From assembly GCA_945860955.1 (NCBI GenBank), contig CAMATH010000021.1, positions 1 through 64,000 of the forward strand: a DNA stretch of 64,000 nt, in the 5' to 3' direction. The notes under the pieces were generated by a model that was not told the DNA's origin, did not search any database, and saw only the letters and a list, made by a program, of their open reading frames with translations. The DNA comes from Planctomicrobium piriforme. GTDB taxonomy: Bacteria > Planctomycetota > Planctomycetia > Planctomycetales > Planctomycetaceae. Of this stretch, positions 44,824-53,191 are shown piece by piece; positions within the stretch are counted from its first letter, which is position 1; every line of letters starts with the position of its first letter. The translations under genes and the position numbers were made by a program.

Positions 44824-46203
44824 CTAATACGACCATTTCAATTCCACCCCGACTTGCTGCTGATACCAGCCGGTGTTGCTGGTGCAGAATCCCCCCGAAA
44901 TGCCGATTTCGCAAATTCCCAGATCCCCTTCCGGGCCCAGAACGAACCGGACTCCCGGGAGGATATTGGCGAAATTGGTGGAAGCGGACGCGAGCTTTCC
45001 GGCCGGAAGGACGGTGTTTCCCGCGTAGACTGGGAGCGTGGTTTGGCCGCCGTTGACGGAGTAGCCCATGATTTCGAGGATGGGCAGAATTGCGAACGAA
45101 TCGGTTTCGTACCAGACGTGACTGATACCAGCGCCGTAAGTGCCGACGTAGCCCGAGAAGTTCGCAGTTGATGCGAGGGGAATCCAATACTTGAACTGGC
45201 TGTGCAGGTAGGTACTGCAGCTCCAGCGATATCGCATCAGCAATCCCGGTTCCAGAGCCAGGTGACCGTTGGATGAGCCGGCGAAGGCCGATCCAGTCGC
45301 CAGAGCGGTCCGAAAGACCTGCGAGATCTGCCAGCGCTGACCGTCGACCAGCACGACCTTTGGCGTCAGGCTGATGTTTCCCAATCCCGACGACTGTCCA
45401 TTGATCTCAGAACTCAAAACCCGCATGGGAACTTCGGTGATGAAAGAAAATCTCCCCTGTCCAGCCTCCATCGTGAAGCGGAAGTCCTGATAGTCAACGT
45501 TGGTCTCGGCGAATTTCGGGCCGCTTCCACCGATTTTGGCCCACAAGTATTCGGCGCGATCCGGTGTCTGCAATCCAAAGGAAGATGCATACGCGAGCCG
45601 AACGTTGTTGGAGGGCTGCGACGGCTCGATCGCCATGGTGGCGAACATCACCCGCTCGTGACCGATGCCCACGTCGCCATTCGTCTGATTGAAATAGTGA
45701 AACCGTTCCAACGGCGACATCTCGTCGTCGCAGGCCAGGAACGGAAGCGAAACTTCCTCGGCGTACGGATCGACCGTATACATTTGTGGCTCGTGCCACA
45801 CGCCTGGTTCCGGGCTGGGAATCGGTTGGAATTCGGGCGAGGGAGGCAAGTCGGGGCCAGGGGGCATCAGTCGGGGAGGCAGGCCGACTGACTCTGACTC
45901 CTGCTGCCCGCCCGACAGGCCGATATCCGACACCGCCGGGAGATCTTCATCTTCAGCGACGTCGAAGATCACAGTACGGGTCCGGGGAACGAGATCTCGA
46001 ATCGTAGTGAATTCGACGTTTGGACGAAGTCCAGACGTTCCCTCGCCGGCCTGAGTGGGTGCGGAATGGGTGAACACCGTCGCCAGAAGCGTGGCCAGAA
46101 CGGTCTGGTAGAGGCCACGGCGGCGAATTCCCTTCGCGGTCTCATCAGAGACGGTCGACGAACCAGAACTCGTTCGACACACCGTCGGGGAATGACTGAG
46201 CAT
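44824..46203 (-). CDS. Predicted outer-membrane beta-barrel protein
   Basis: The 459-residue protein has a long N-region and signal peptide (cleavage near PTQAGEG, about residue 52), a Pro-rich linker, and then an alternating beta pattern with many aromatic strand ends. Examples are GLGNISLTPKVVLVDG, SQFKYWIPLA and a final VGVELKWSY, whose C-terminal aromatic residue is typical of outer-membrane barrels. I see no porin family signature. It lies 151 bp upstream of the 1740-residue gene start and is convergently or divergently arranged with the lipoprotein gene. An AGGGA precedes the ATG at 46203. It could be the outer-membrane partner of the neighbouring envelope genes; this is inferred only from position. 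Confidence 0.7.
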   Translation of the reverse strand: MLSHSPTVCRTSSGSSTVSDETAKGIRRRGLYQTVLATLLATVFTHSAPTQAGEGTSGLRPNVEFTTIRDLVPRTRTVIFDVAEDEDLPAVSDIGLSGGQQESESVGLPPRLMPPGPDLPPSPEFQPIPSPEPGVWHEPQMYTVDPYAEEVSLPFLACDDEMSPLERFHYFNQTNGDVGIGHERVMFATMAIEPSQPSNNVRLAYASSFGLQTPDRAEYLWAKIGGSGPKFAETNVDYQDFRFTMEAGQGRFSFITEVPMRVLSSEINGQSSGLGNISLTPKVVLVDGQRWQISQVFRTALATGSAFAGSSNGHLALEPGLLMRYRWSCSTYLHSQFKYWIPLASTANFSGYVGTYGAGISHVWYETDSFAILPILEIMGYSVNGGQTTLPVYAGNTVLPAGKLASASTNFANILPGVRFVLGPEGDLGICEIGISGGFCTSNTGWYQQQVGVELKWSY

Positions 46204-46466
46204 ACTCTAGGTCCCTTTTGTTCAGGACAACGCGAGGAGACTGCGTTTGGATCGAACGACCGTTGAATTTTCCGGTCAGATCAAGTGAATCGGTCGAACC
46301 GAAGGAATCGTCGGTTTTCAAATGAATCGACAGACGGCAGGGTGGAGTTCAATCCGTTTAATGACGGTTGTCGGTTTTGCATAAGCTGTAGCATTTTCTC
46401 CAGATATGCCGGCTGAGTCGACGATAACGAAGACGACCGTCCTTCGTTTTGAATTCGGAACTCAGC

Positions 46467-47333
46467 ATGCACCACGACCATGACCTTGGCGGCCGCAGGC
46501 GTCGCCCGTTGATCGGAATGCTGGTCGCCGCGACTCTCGCTTCGGGATGCGTGACGTCGCCCCCCTTGTCGGCTCCGCCAGCAGCGCCCCCGACGTCCGC
46601 CGCCGGCGGTGGATCGACTACGATTGTCGCCATCGCGCCACCTGCGCCGCCGACGACCAATCTGCTGGATTTCCTGGGCGTCACCGCAGTGTGCCAGGGG
46701 ATCGGCAAGGGAGCGATGTGCGTGACCGGGTTGATCCCCCGGCTGTTCCCGGGCTTTGGGTCCGGACTGACAGAACTCGCCAATCAGCCCCCGGTCCGGG
46801 CAGTGAACGATCCCGAAAACCTCAAGTCGAATAACCCCGCGGTCAAAGCGGCGGCGGCGGCGGCGGCCGAAGAGGATCTCGCACCGCAGAAGATTCAGGC
46901 GCTCAAATACATGGCGAAACTGGGATGTGCGGGCTGCTATCCTGGAGTTGAGGACGCTTTGTTGAATGGACTGGACGACTGTACGGAATCGGTACGGTTC
47001 GCGGCGGCGATGGCCGTTTACGAAGCTGCTGAACGTCCGTGTCGATCGTGTCGATCCGGGAACTGCTGTACACACAAACTGCGTGAGAAGCTGACGAAGA
47101 TGGGCTATTTGCCGAACGAAAAGACCGGATGTCCCTGGGAGCCATCGCCGCGCGTCCGTCGTGCCGCCAGGCAAGCCCTACTGGCGTGCGGCCCGAGCGA
47201 TTGCGAGCCGTATGAATCTCCGGCCGAGCTGCAAAAGCCAGCCGAGGGGCCGGATTCTCCGGAGCCAGCGGGACCGACGGCGGACAAAGGGCCGCCTGCG
47301 AAGGCGATCTTACAAACCGCCGTCCAGGACTGA
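46467..47333 (+). CDS. HEAT-like, Cys-rich lipoprotein
   Basis: The roughly 288-residue protein has a lipoprotein signal ending in the lipobox LASGC. An Ala/Pro-rich linker leads to a region with CVTGLIPRLFPGF, and then a helical repeat segment resembling HEAT repeats (APQKIQALKYMAKLGCAGC, VEDALLNGLDDCTESVRFAAAMAV). Several Cys pairs (CAGC, CRSCRSGNCC) suggest disulfides or metal binding. The composition and motif order occur in planctomycete proteins of unknown function. The ATG at 46467 is preferred; the frame opens with a TTG at 46449. It is divergent from the beta-barrel gene. Confidence 0.75.
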   Translation: MHHDHDLGGRRRRPLIGMLVAATLASGCVTSPPLSAPPAAPPTSAAGGGSTTIVAIAPPAPPTTNLLDFLGVTAVCQGIGKGAMCVTGLIPRLFPGFGSGLTELANQPPVRAVNDPENLKSNNPAVKAAAAAAAEEDLAPQKIQALKYMAKLGCAGCYPGVEDALLNGLDDCTESVRFAAAMAVYEAAERPCRSCRSGNCCTHKLREKLTKMGYLPNEKTGCPWEPSPRVRRAARQALLACGPSDCEPYESPAELQKPAEGPDSPEPAGPTADKGPPAKAILQTAVQD

Positions 47334-47505
47334 TCTCAGCGTCTAGTCGGGAACGAACGGTCTGGACAGTGCATCCAGGCGGGTTAGAATCGTGTTTCCG
47401 TAACGAATTGGGGGCGAGTGGTCGCTTGTCGCCAGCGCAGCCCCCGGGGGGGCGCCGCCTCGTCAGAATGTTTTCTACGCGATCGCGTGGAGAGGTCGAA
47501 TTGCG

Positions 47506-50500
47506 ATGACAACATCGGCGGAAGGTTCCGCGAGGCCGACTGGGTCGAACTGGCGAGGGGGGAAGAGCCCCACCGGCGCTGGAAAGTCGTCGCCAGAATG
47601 GCAGCGTGAGCCAGCATTGGCGGCAGGCGCGGACTCCACACACGGCAAGTTACGCAGTCTGTGGATCGCGGGCCTGTTGGGTGCCTGCCTGATCGGAGGG
47701 GGGTGGCTGACCTGGTTTGAGTGGCGTCCCAGCGCGAAATTGCCAATTCTGTCGGTAATGGAAGCGGACTACGACGATCCATTTCCTCCCAATTCCTGGG
47801 CGCGCGAAGATCGCGACGCGTACCAGACTCAAGGAGGCGGTCCCGCTCTGGACGGTGTCACAGTGCGGTTGTCTCGACACACGCTGACCGAGTTTTTGGG
47901 CGATTCGTCTCGGGCGCGCAATGGAAGCGGCACGCCCCCTGTTGCGGTGACCTATGTGTCGGCACATGGCTTGGTGAACTCACAAAATGAGCCGTGCCTG
48001 GCCGCGCGCGCGACCCGCGCGGACGACGATCGGAACTGGATCACACTGAGCCAGATCCTGAAACGCATCCGGCAGTCGCGGCCGCGCGGGCAGGTGTCAC
48101 TGCTCATTCTCGACAGCACCCGACATCCTCCTCTCGTGGAGGCCGGGCAGCTCGCCAGCGATTTTGTGGATCAAGTCATCGAGACCGTACGGGCGGAGGG
48201 AGGCGATGACCTTCTGGTTTTGACATCGGCGGGACACAGAGAACGAGCCTGGGGGGCACCCAGTTTTCGGGAGACTGTATTCGGCCACTTTCTGCGGCTG
48301 GGTTTGTCCGGATGTGCCGACCAGTCCGAGGGGAACCGGGACAGTCGAGTCTCGCTGAAGGAACTGGCGGCGTATGTCTCGAATGAAGTTGCCGGCTGGG
48401 CAGAAGCCAACCGAGGAGTGACGCAGCGGCCGCTCCTATTTGGGAAAATCGGTGGTGTTGAATTTCGCCCGGATGCTTCGGACACAACGGCTCTCTCTCA
48501 GGTTGTTCTGACCTGGACGCTTCCCGCCGAACAGTTGACCGAGATCGTCCAACGCCACAACAAGGATGCCAGTTCCGAGATGGAATCGCGCTCGCCTTCC
48601 GCGGAAGAGTTCGCGCAGGCATGGATGACCCTGAACAACCTTCAGAAGTCGGCATTGGGTACCAACGCGCTCAAAGTGGCTGGGCTGCGTCGCCAGCTTT
48701 GGCAGTTGGAACTGGAGGCCGACAGCGGTTCGCAATACGCCAGTCGCGTGAAAACCGGGCTCGATCACTGGAACCAGGAAGCAGCGGAACTCAAGTTGTC
48801 GTCGGTACCGTCGCAGGCCATTTCCCAAGGATTTCTGCCACCCGAAACTTCACCTGTGCCTTTGGGAGTATTTCTGGACCAGGTGGCGACACTTGCGGGA
48901 AACCGTGCAGCACCCAGCGAAGGACTGCTGAAGCTGGCGGAAGAATCGGCCCGGGCGGAGTCTCCCGCGGACGCGCGGGTCGCGCAGTGGATTTTGCCTC
49001 GATTAACCGTGGCCGCCGAGAAGCGGCGGCTGGCGGCCGACCGGGCGTTCGCGCTCGCGGCTCAAGTTGAAGCGAATCAAGAGTCGCGAATTGAAATTGC
49101 GGAATTGATCGCGGCGGCCAGGCGGGAATATGCCACGGCGCAACAGCTTAGCGACGAGATCGCGGGTGATTATGCGTTGTGCGATCACTGGGCGAACCGG
49201 TTGCCCATGTTTGTAAGATGGCTGCATTATGGTGGCCAGCCGGCAGACGACGCTGTCGTCAAAAACCTGTTGGCAATTGCCACTGCGGTCGTTCAACTGA
49301 ATGAGACCCTTGGTTCCGCAGCAGCGCAAACGGACGAGGCTGGTCCGTCGACCCAGCGGCTGGCAGCGCATCGCGAATTGTTGCACACCGCGACGGGAAC
49401 ATCACAAGGAACAACGATTTCGACGCTGGATGGGCTGGTCGACCGGGTCTATCAGCGATTACTTGCCCAGAATGCGCTGAGTGCCCCTGACATGGTCGAA
49501 ACTCAGGCTTTGCTGGCCTCCGGGCTGTTGCCGTCGGTCAGCGGACCCGACGGCAACCCGGTCACCCGTCGAGTCGAGCTGGAGCAGAAGTGTTCCAAGG
49601 TTCCCCAGTCCACAGTGGCCGGGGAACAACACTCCAAGAACGTTTTGTTCGGCGATCTTGAGAAAGTGGTTCAAAAACTGTTGGAACCTGCGTCTGCGGT
49701 TGCCGACGTCGATTCAAACGCTCGAACCGGGGAAGTGATTCGATTGAGTCTCAAACGGATCCAGGATGATCAATCCGCGGAATCCCCCGCATCTTCGCCG
49801 ACTAAGGCCAGTGATCCGTGGAAAGCCGACAACGCCGCCCGGACTGCCAGCGCCTATCTATGGCGATGTGACAGCCAAGCCCTGATTCACGACCGATTGC
49901 AGTACGAGGTGCAATGCCTGCAACTCGCTCGCGCCGTGACTGCACTCGATGACTTCTGGGGGAGAGCCGTGGCGGACGAAGCGCCTGTCTATGAACAGGC
50001 CGCGGTCGCGGCGCTGAAGGGGATTCCGTTTTCGCCGATTCACCGAGATTCGCGAAAACCTTGGTGGCGCGAACGACAGCACATCGTTGAGCGGCTGACT
50101 GACTATCGCCGGTTGAGCGAACACCTCATCAATCTCGAATCCGTGCCCCTGGTGGAGAAGGCGGGGTTGGATGAACTGGCGACTCAGATCCGATTCACTG
50201 CGAAACTGCCTGCCGAGAAACTGGTCGCGATTCCTGCAGGGACCGCCGTCGTGATCGCCCGGGACGTGGTCCGGGGTCTGCGGGGCAGCCGGAAGATCGA
50301 GGTCGATGGTCGGTTGAATTCGCGGCAGGTCAACGTGCCGTTGAATGCGGAGGAAATTGTGCCAGGAGAAGGAGGGGCTGAACCGGCCGCTTCAGCGGCG
50401 ACAGTTCCGTCAGGGGTCGCGACGCTGTTCTATCGGGGCCACGAGATTCAGGCCCCGCTCAAGATTCAGTCGGCGGACCGCACCGCGACGGTCTGGATGC

Positions 50501-52218
50501 CCCCACAGGTCGACCTGACACGGATCACTCTGCGGTCCACCGACCAGCAGCCGCAATGGGAAACGTTCATTCTCGACTGCTCGGCGAGCATGCGGGAGCC
50601 AGCACCATTCGAAGGGCAGGACCAGGGCGTCTCTCGATTTGAATCGGCTCGTGCCACACTCAATCAGCTTCTGGTGACGCTGGCCACACGCCAGGGAGAC
50701 CGGGTCGGGGTGATGCTGTACGGGCACCGGGTCGGCTGGAGTACGAAAGAGACAGGGCAGCTTCTGACTCAAACCGCCACCGATGTGAAGGTTCCGGAAG
50801 GGCTCATGCCGTACGAGGACGTCGAGTCCATCCTCCCCCTGGGACGGTTTGATGAAATCAACGCCGATCGTGTCCGGCGTCGCCTGGCTGCGGTGAAACC
50901 CTGGGGAGAGACACCGCTGTATCTGGCGATGACCCGAGCATTGGAGGAGCTGGGTCGCGAGGACCGTGGGGCGCAGCGCACGGTGATCGCGATTACCGAC
51001 GGGATGAACTACCAGTTCAATCCGACGCCGGAAAAGGCCCGGTCAGCCGACCAGGTGATCCGGGCAGCGGAAAAGCTGGGGGCACGGGTCTGTATCATCG
51101 GGTTCGGCATCGCACAGGCGGAAGCCGACGCGAGCCGACGGGAATACGAGCGGATTGCGAACAGCACCGGCGGGGTGTACGTGAATGTGCGGGATTCGCA
51201 GATGCTGCTGCGACAACTCGAGGAAATCCTCGGCCCCCGAGACTTCACGGTTCGTGACAATTCGGGAGAGACGCGACGCGAAGCGAAGGCGGGAGCGGGG
51301 CAGACAGTCGAATGGAAACTGACCGGCGGACGTCCTCAGGAGCTGGAGCTGCGTACTGATTTCCGCAGACAGAGTCTGAAAGTCTGGGGGGGGGAATCGC
51401 TGGAGCTACTCGAAACGCCAGGATCGTCTGAATTTCAGTCGGCCCCCTACGAGCGGGGTCTGATCCGTTACCATCGGCTGATCGACAGTTCCCGAACGGA
51501 TCTGGTCGGACTGCGACTGGGGGTGCATTCGCCCCGCCGCGATGGCAATCGCCTGGATTTCATTCTCTCCCTTCAAAACGCCGACGCGCGGTTTGTTTCC
51601 CGCCCCAGTGAAGTCTGGATCGAGATCACCCCGCTGGTGGGAGAAACACCACTGGAGACACACAAGATCCTGTTTCAGGATCTGTCATTCATGAATGGCA
51701 CGCCGGTTCCAGTACTCAAGATTCCCGCGACGCATTGGCCGGCGGAGGCGCGTCGGGCGCGCGTTGAGGCGTGGTGCCGGTGGGACGCTACAGCTCCTTC
51801 GCGGACGATTGAAGTCGCGTCGCTGCTGACTCCCGCGAGCGAACCCGCTGGGGACGAGGCGTGGCTGACACTGCCCGATGTCGAGGACTCGCAATATCGT
51901 GTCCGACTGGTGAAGGATTCTCCCTGGCGGGTTGAACTGGTGGAGAAATTCCCTCCGAATACCGTACCCCCTCTGCGTGTGGAACTGGCAGGAGGATTGC
52001 GTCCTTCCGAGGTCCGACGACAGTATTTTCCCGAAGCCGGACTGGCGCTGCATCAGTTTGAATTCAAAACACCCTTGCAGCTCCTGAGTAACGACCTGGA
52101 GTTGCGATTGGTCAGTCGTCCGCGAATGCAGCGCGACTCGGCACACTTGGAGTCGGCTGTTGAGGTCGTCGTTCCCCCGCCGTCAGATGCTTTGGCACCA
52201 AGTCTCGACCCTCAATAA
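47506..52218 (+). CDS. Giant anchored protein with degenerate caspase-like domain and VWA domain
   Basis: The 1570-residue protein has a basic tail, one membrane helix (about residues 50-69) and a caspase-like region (about 110-320). The catalytic His is kept (His154 in YVSAHGLVN), but the Cys position is occupied by Ser/Thr (ILDSTRHPP, 201-209). It ends in the EF-like RVSLKELAAYVSNEV block. A long helical middle follows (about 340-930). A VWA domain with a full MIDAS is at about 1018-1225 (Asp1024, Ser1026 and Ser1028 in DCSAS, a later Thr in GETPLY, and Asp in ITDGMNY). The C-terminus is beta-rich. A GGAGAGG lies about ten bases before the ATG. The gene is convergent with the tss-like operon; a metal-dependent ligand-binding scaffold is inferred. 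Confidence 0.78.
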   Translation: MTTSAEGSARPTGSNWRGGKSPTGAGKSSPEWQREPALAAGADSTHGKLRSLWIAGLLGACLIGGGWLTWFEWRPSAKLPILSVMEADYDDPFPPNSWAREDRDAYQTQGGGPALDGVTVRLSRHTLTEFLGDSSRARNGSGTPPVAVTYVSAHGLVNSQNEPCLAARATRADDDRNWITLSQILKRIRQSRPRGQVSLLILDSTRHPPLVEAGQLASDFVDQVIETVRAEGGDDLLVLTSAGHRERAWGAPSFRETVFGHFLRLGLSGCADQSEGNRDSRVSLKELAAYVSNEVAGWAEANRGVTQRPLLFGKIGGVEFRPDASDTTALSQVVLTWTLPAEQLTEIVQRHNKDASSEMESRSPSAEEFAQAWMTLNNLQKSALGTNALKVAGLRRQLWQLELEADSGSQYASRVKTGLDHWNQEAAELKLSSVPSQAISQGFLPPETSPVPLGVFLDQVATLAGNRAAPSEGLLKLAEESARAESPADARVAQWILPRLTVAAEKRRLAADRAFALAAQVEANQESRIEIAELIAAARREYATAQQLSDEIAGDYALCDHWANRLPMFVRWLHYGGQPADDAVVKNLLAIATAVVQLNETLGSAAAQTDEAGPSTQRLAAHRELLHTATGTSQGTTISTLDGLVDRVYQRLLAQNALSAPDMVETQALLASGLLPSVSGPDGNPVTRRVELEQKCSKVPQSTVAGEQHSKNVLFGDLEKVVQKLLEPASAVADVDSNARTGEVIRLSLKRIQDDQSAESPASSPTKASDPWKADNAARTASAYLWRCDSQALIHDRLQYEVQCLQLARAVTALDDFWGRAVADEAPVYEQAAVAALKGIPFSPIHRDSRKPWWRERQHIVERLTDYRRLSEHLINLESVPLVEKAGLDELATQIRFTAKLPAEKLVAIPAGTAVVIARDVVRGLRGSRKIEVDGRLNSRQVNVPLNAEEIVPGEGGAEPAASAATVPSGVATLFYRGHEIQAPLKIQSADRTATVWMPPQVDLTRITLRSTDQQPQWETFILDCSASMREPAPFEGQDQGVSRFESARATLNQLLVTLATRQGDRVGVMLYGHRVGWSTKETGQLLTQTATDVKVPEGLMPYEDVESILPLGRFDEINADRVRRRLAAVKPWGETPLYLAMTRALEELGREDRGAQRTVIAITDGMNYQFNPTPEKARSADQVIRAAEKLGARVCIIGFGIAQAEADASRREYERIANSTGGVYVNVRDSQMLLRQLEEILGPRDFTVRDNSGETRREAKAGAGQTVEWKLTGGRPQELELRTDFRRQSLKVWGGESLELLETPGSSEFQSAPYERGLIRYHRLIDSSRTDLVGLRLGVHSPRRDGNRLDFILSLQNADARFVSRPSEVWIEITPLVGETPLETHKILFQDLSFMNGTPVPVLKIPATHWPAEARRARVEAWCRWDATAPSRTIEVASLLTPASEPAGDEAWLTLPDVEDSQYRVRLVKDSPWRVELVEKFPPNTVPPLRVELAGGLRPSEVRRQYFPEAGLALHQFEFKTPLQLLSNDLELRLVSRPRMQRDSAHLESAVEVVVPPPSDALAPSLDPQ

Positions 52219-52294
52219 CCATGCGGGAGGGGGGCAGGCGGTGCCGGCTTTCAAACGGCGTCATCGACCCGATTCCCCATCTTGGCCAGCCGGC

Positions 52295-53191
52295 CTATCC
52301 TAGAGGCGCAGTGGCGGCCTGAATGGCGCGGTTGATGGCGTCACCCAGGATCGGTTCACGCTGATCGGGATTGATTTCGGCGGCCAGAAAGTTCCAGGCG
52401 GCATTCAGCGCTTTCGCCGTCAGGCCGGGCGCTGGAGCGATAACGGGTGTGCCGGGGGCCGTCAGACTCTCGCCACTCCAGACCGCTGCCAGCGCGACCC
52501 ACGCCGCCGCCGTCGATTGCTCATCGGACTCGACTCGCGATCGAACCGGCGACAGATTTTCGGCGGTCGGATCGGCGCCCCAGGCAGTTGTCGCTGACAG
52601 CAGTTCCTGTTCTGTCGTCGAGAGACTCTCGCCGCGGAGCAGGGTGAATTCCCGGGCGCTCCAGCCGACCAAACGGGATTTGCCCATCAGCGCGACCAGG
52701 ACCGACCAGGCGTCGGCCCAGAGTTTTTTGTCGACCAGTTTCAGCAGAAACTCGGTGACCTTGATTCCGTCCTCCAGCAGGCTCTTGGCACCGGGGCTCA
52801 AAGTCGCATGGGCACAGATAGTGCGCGCCTCGGGGACTGGTGGCGGTTGCGAAGGATCCTGGCCGGGCAGTGTTCCGAAAATCGATGCGGGGGCGGCTTC
52901 AAACTCCACCAGAAACTCGAGGCTGCCTGCCTGAATCTTCTGGTTGGAAAGGAGTTGCCGTTGTTTGACCGGTTCGCCGTCGACCTGAGTTCCCCGTCCT
53001 CGGGAGAGGTCAATCAAGATCACTCCCCGGGCGCTCGTCTCGAGCGAGAAGTGAATGTCGGCCAGGGCGGAATCGTAGGGAAACGCGCAGTCGGCCCAAT
53101 TGGTGCGGCCAAATCGAACCAGTTGTCCCGACCGAAGCAGAACGCTACTTCCCTTCTGGGGACCGTTTTGAATCGTCAGTCGGACTTCCAT
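52295..53191 (-). CDS. FHA-domain protein of the tss-like operon
   Basis: The 298-residue protein begins with an FHA fold (about residues 1-105): the conserved GR of RFGRTNW is present, but the usual Ser before the His (SxxH) reads LADIHF, and the N of the NG turn reads DG in GTQVDGEPV. Phosphothreonine recognition may therefore be altered or lost. The rest is helical and of unknown fold. FHA proteins such as Fha/TagH are known regulators of type VI secretion. The ATG at 53191 lies inside the end of the TssM-like gene (47-bp overlap); a longer reading to 53509 is not supported. Confidence 0.8.
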   Translation of the reverse strand: MEVRLTIQNGPQKGSSVLLRSGQLVRFGRTNWADCAFPYDSALADIHFSLETSARGVILIDLSRGRGTQVDGEPVKQRQLLSNQKIQAGSLEFLVEFEAAPASIFGTLPGQDPSQPPPVPEARTICAHATLSPGAKSLLEDGIKVTEFLLKLVDKKLWADAWSVLVALMGKSRLVGWSAREFTLLRGESLSTTEQELLSATTAWGADPTAENLSPVRSRVESDEQSTAAAWVALAAVWSGESLTAPGTPVIAPAPGLTAKALNAAWNFLAAEINPDQREPILGDAINRAIQAATAPLG

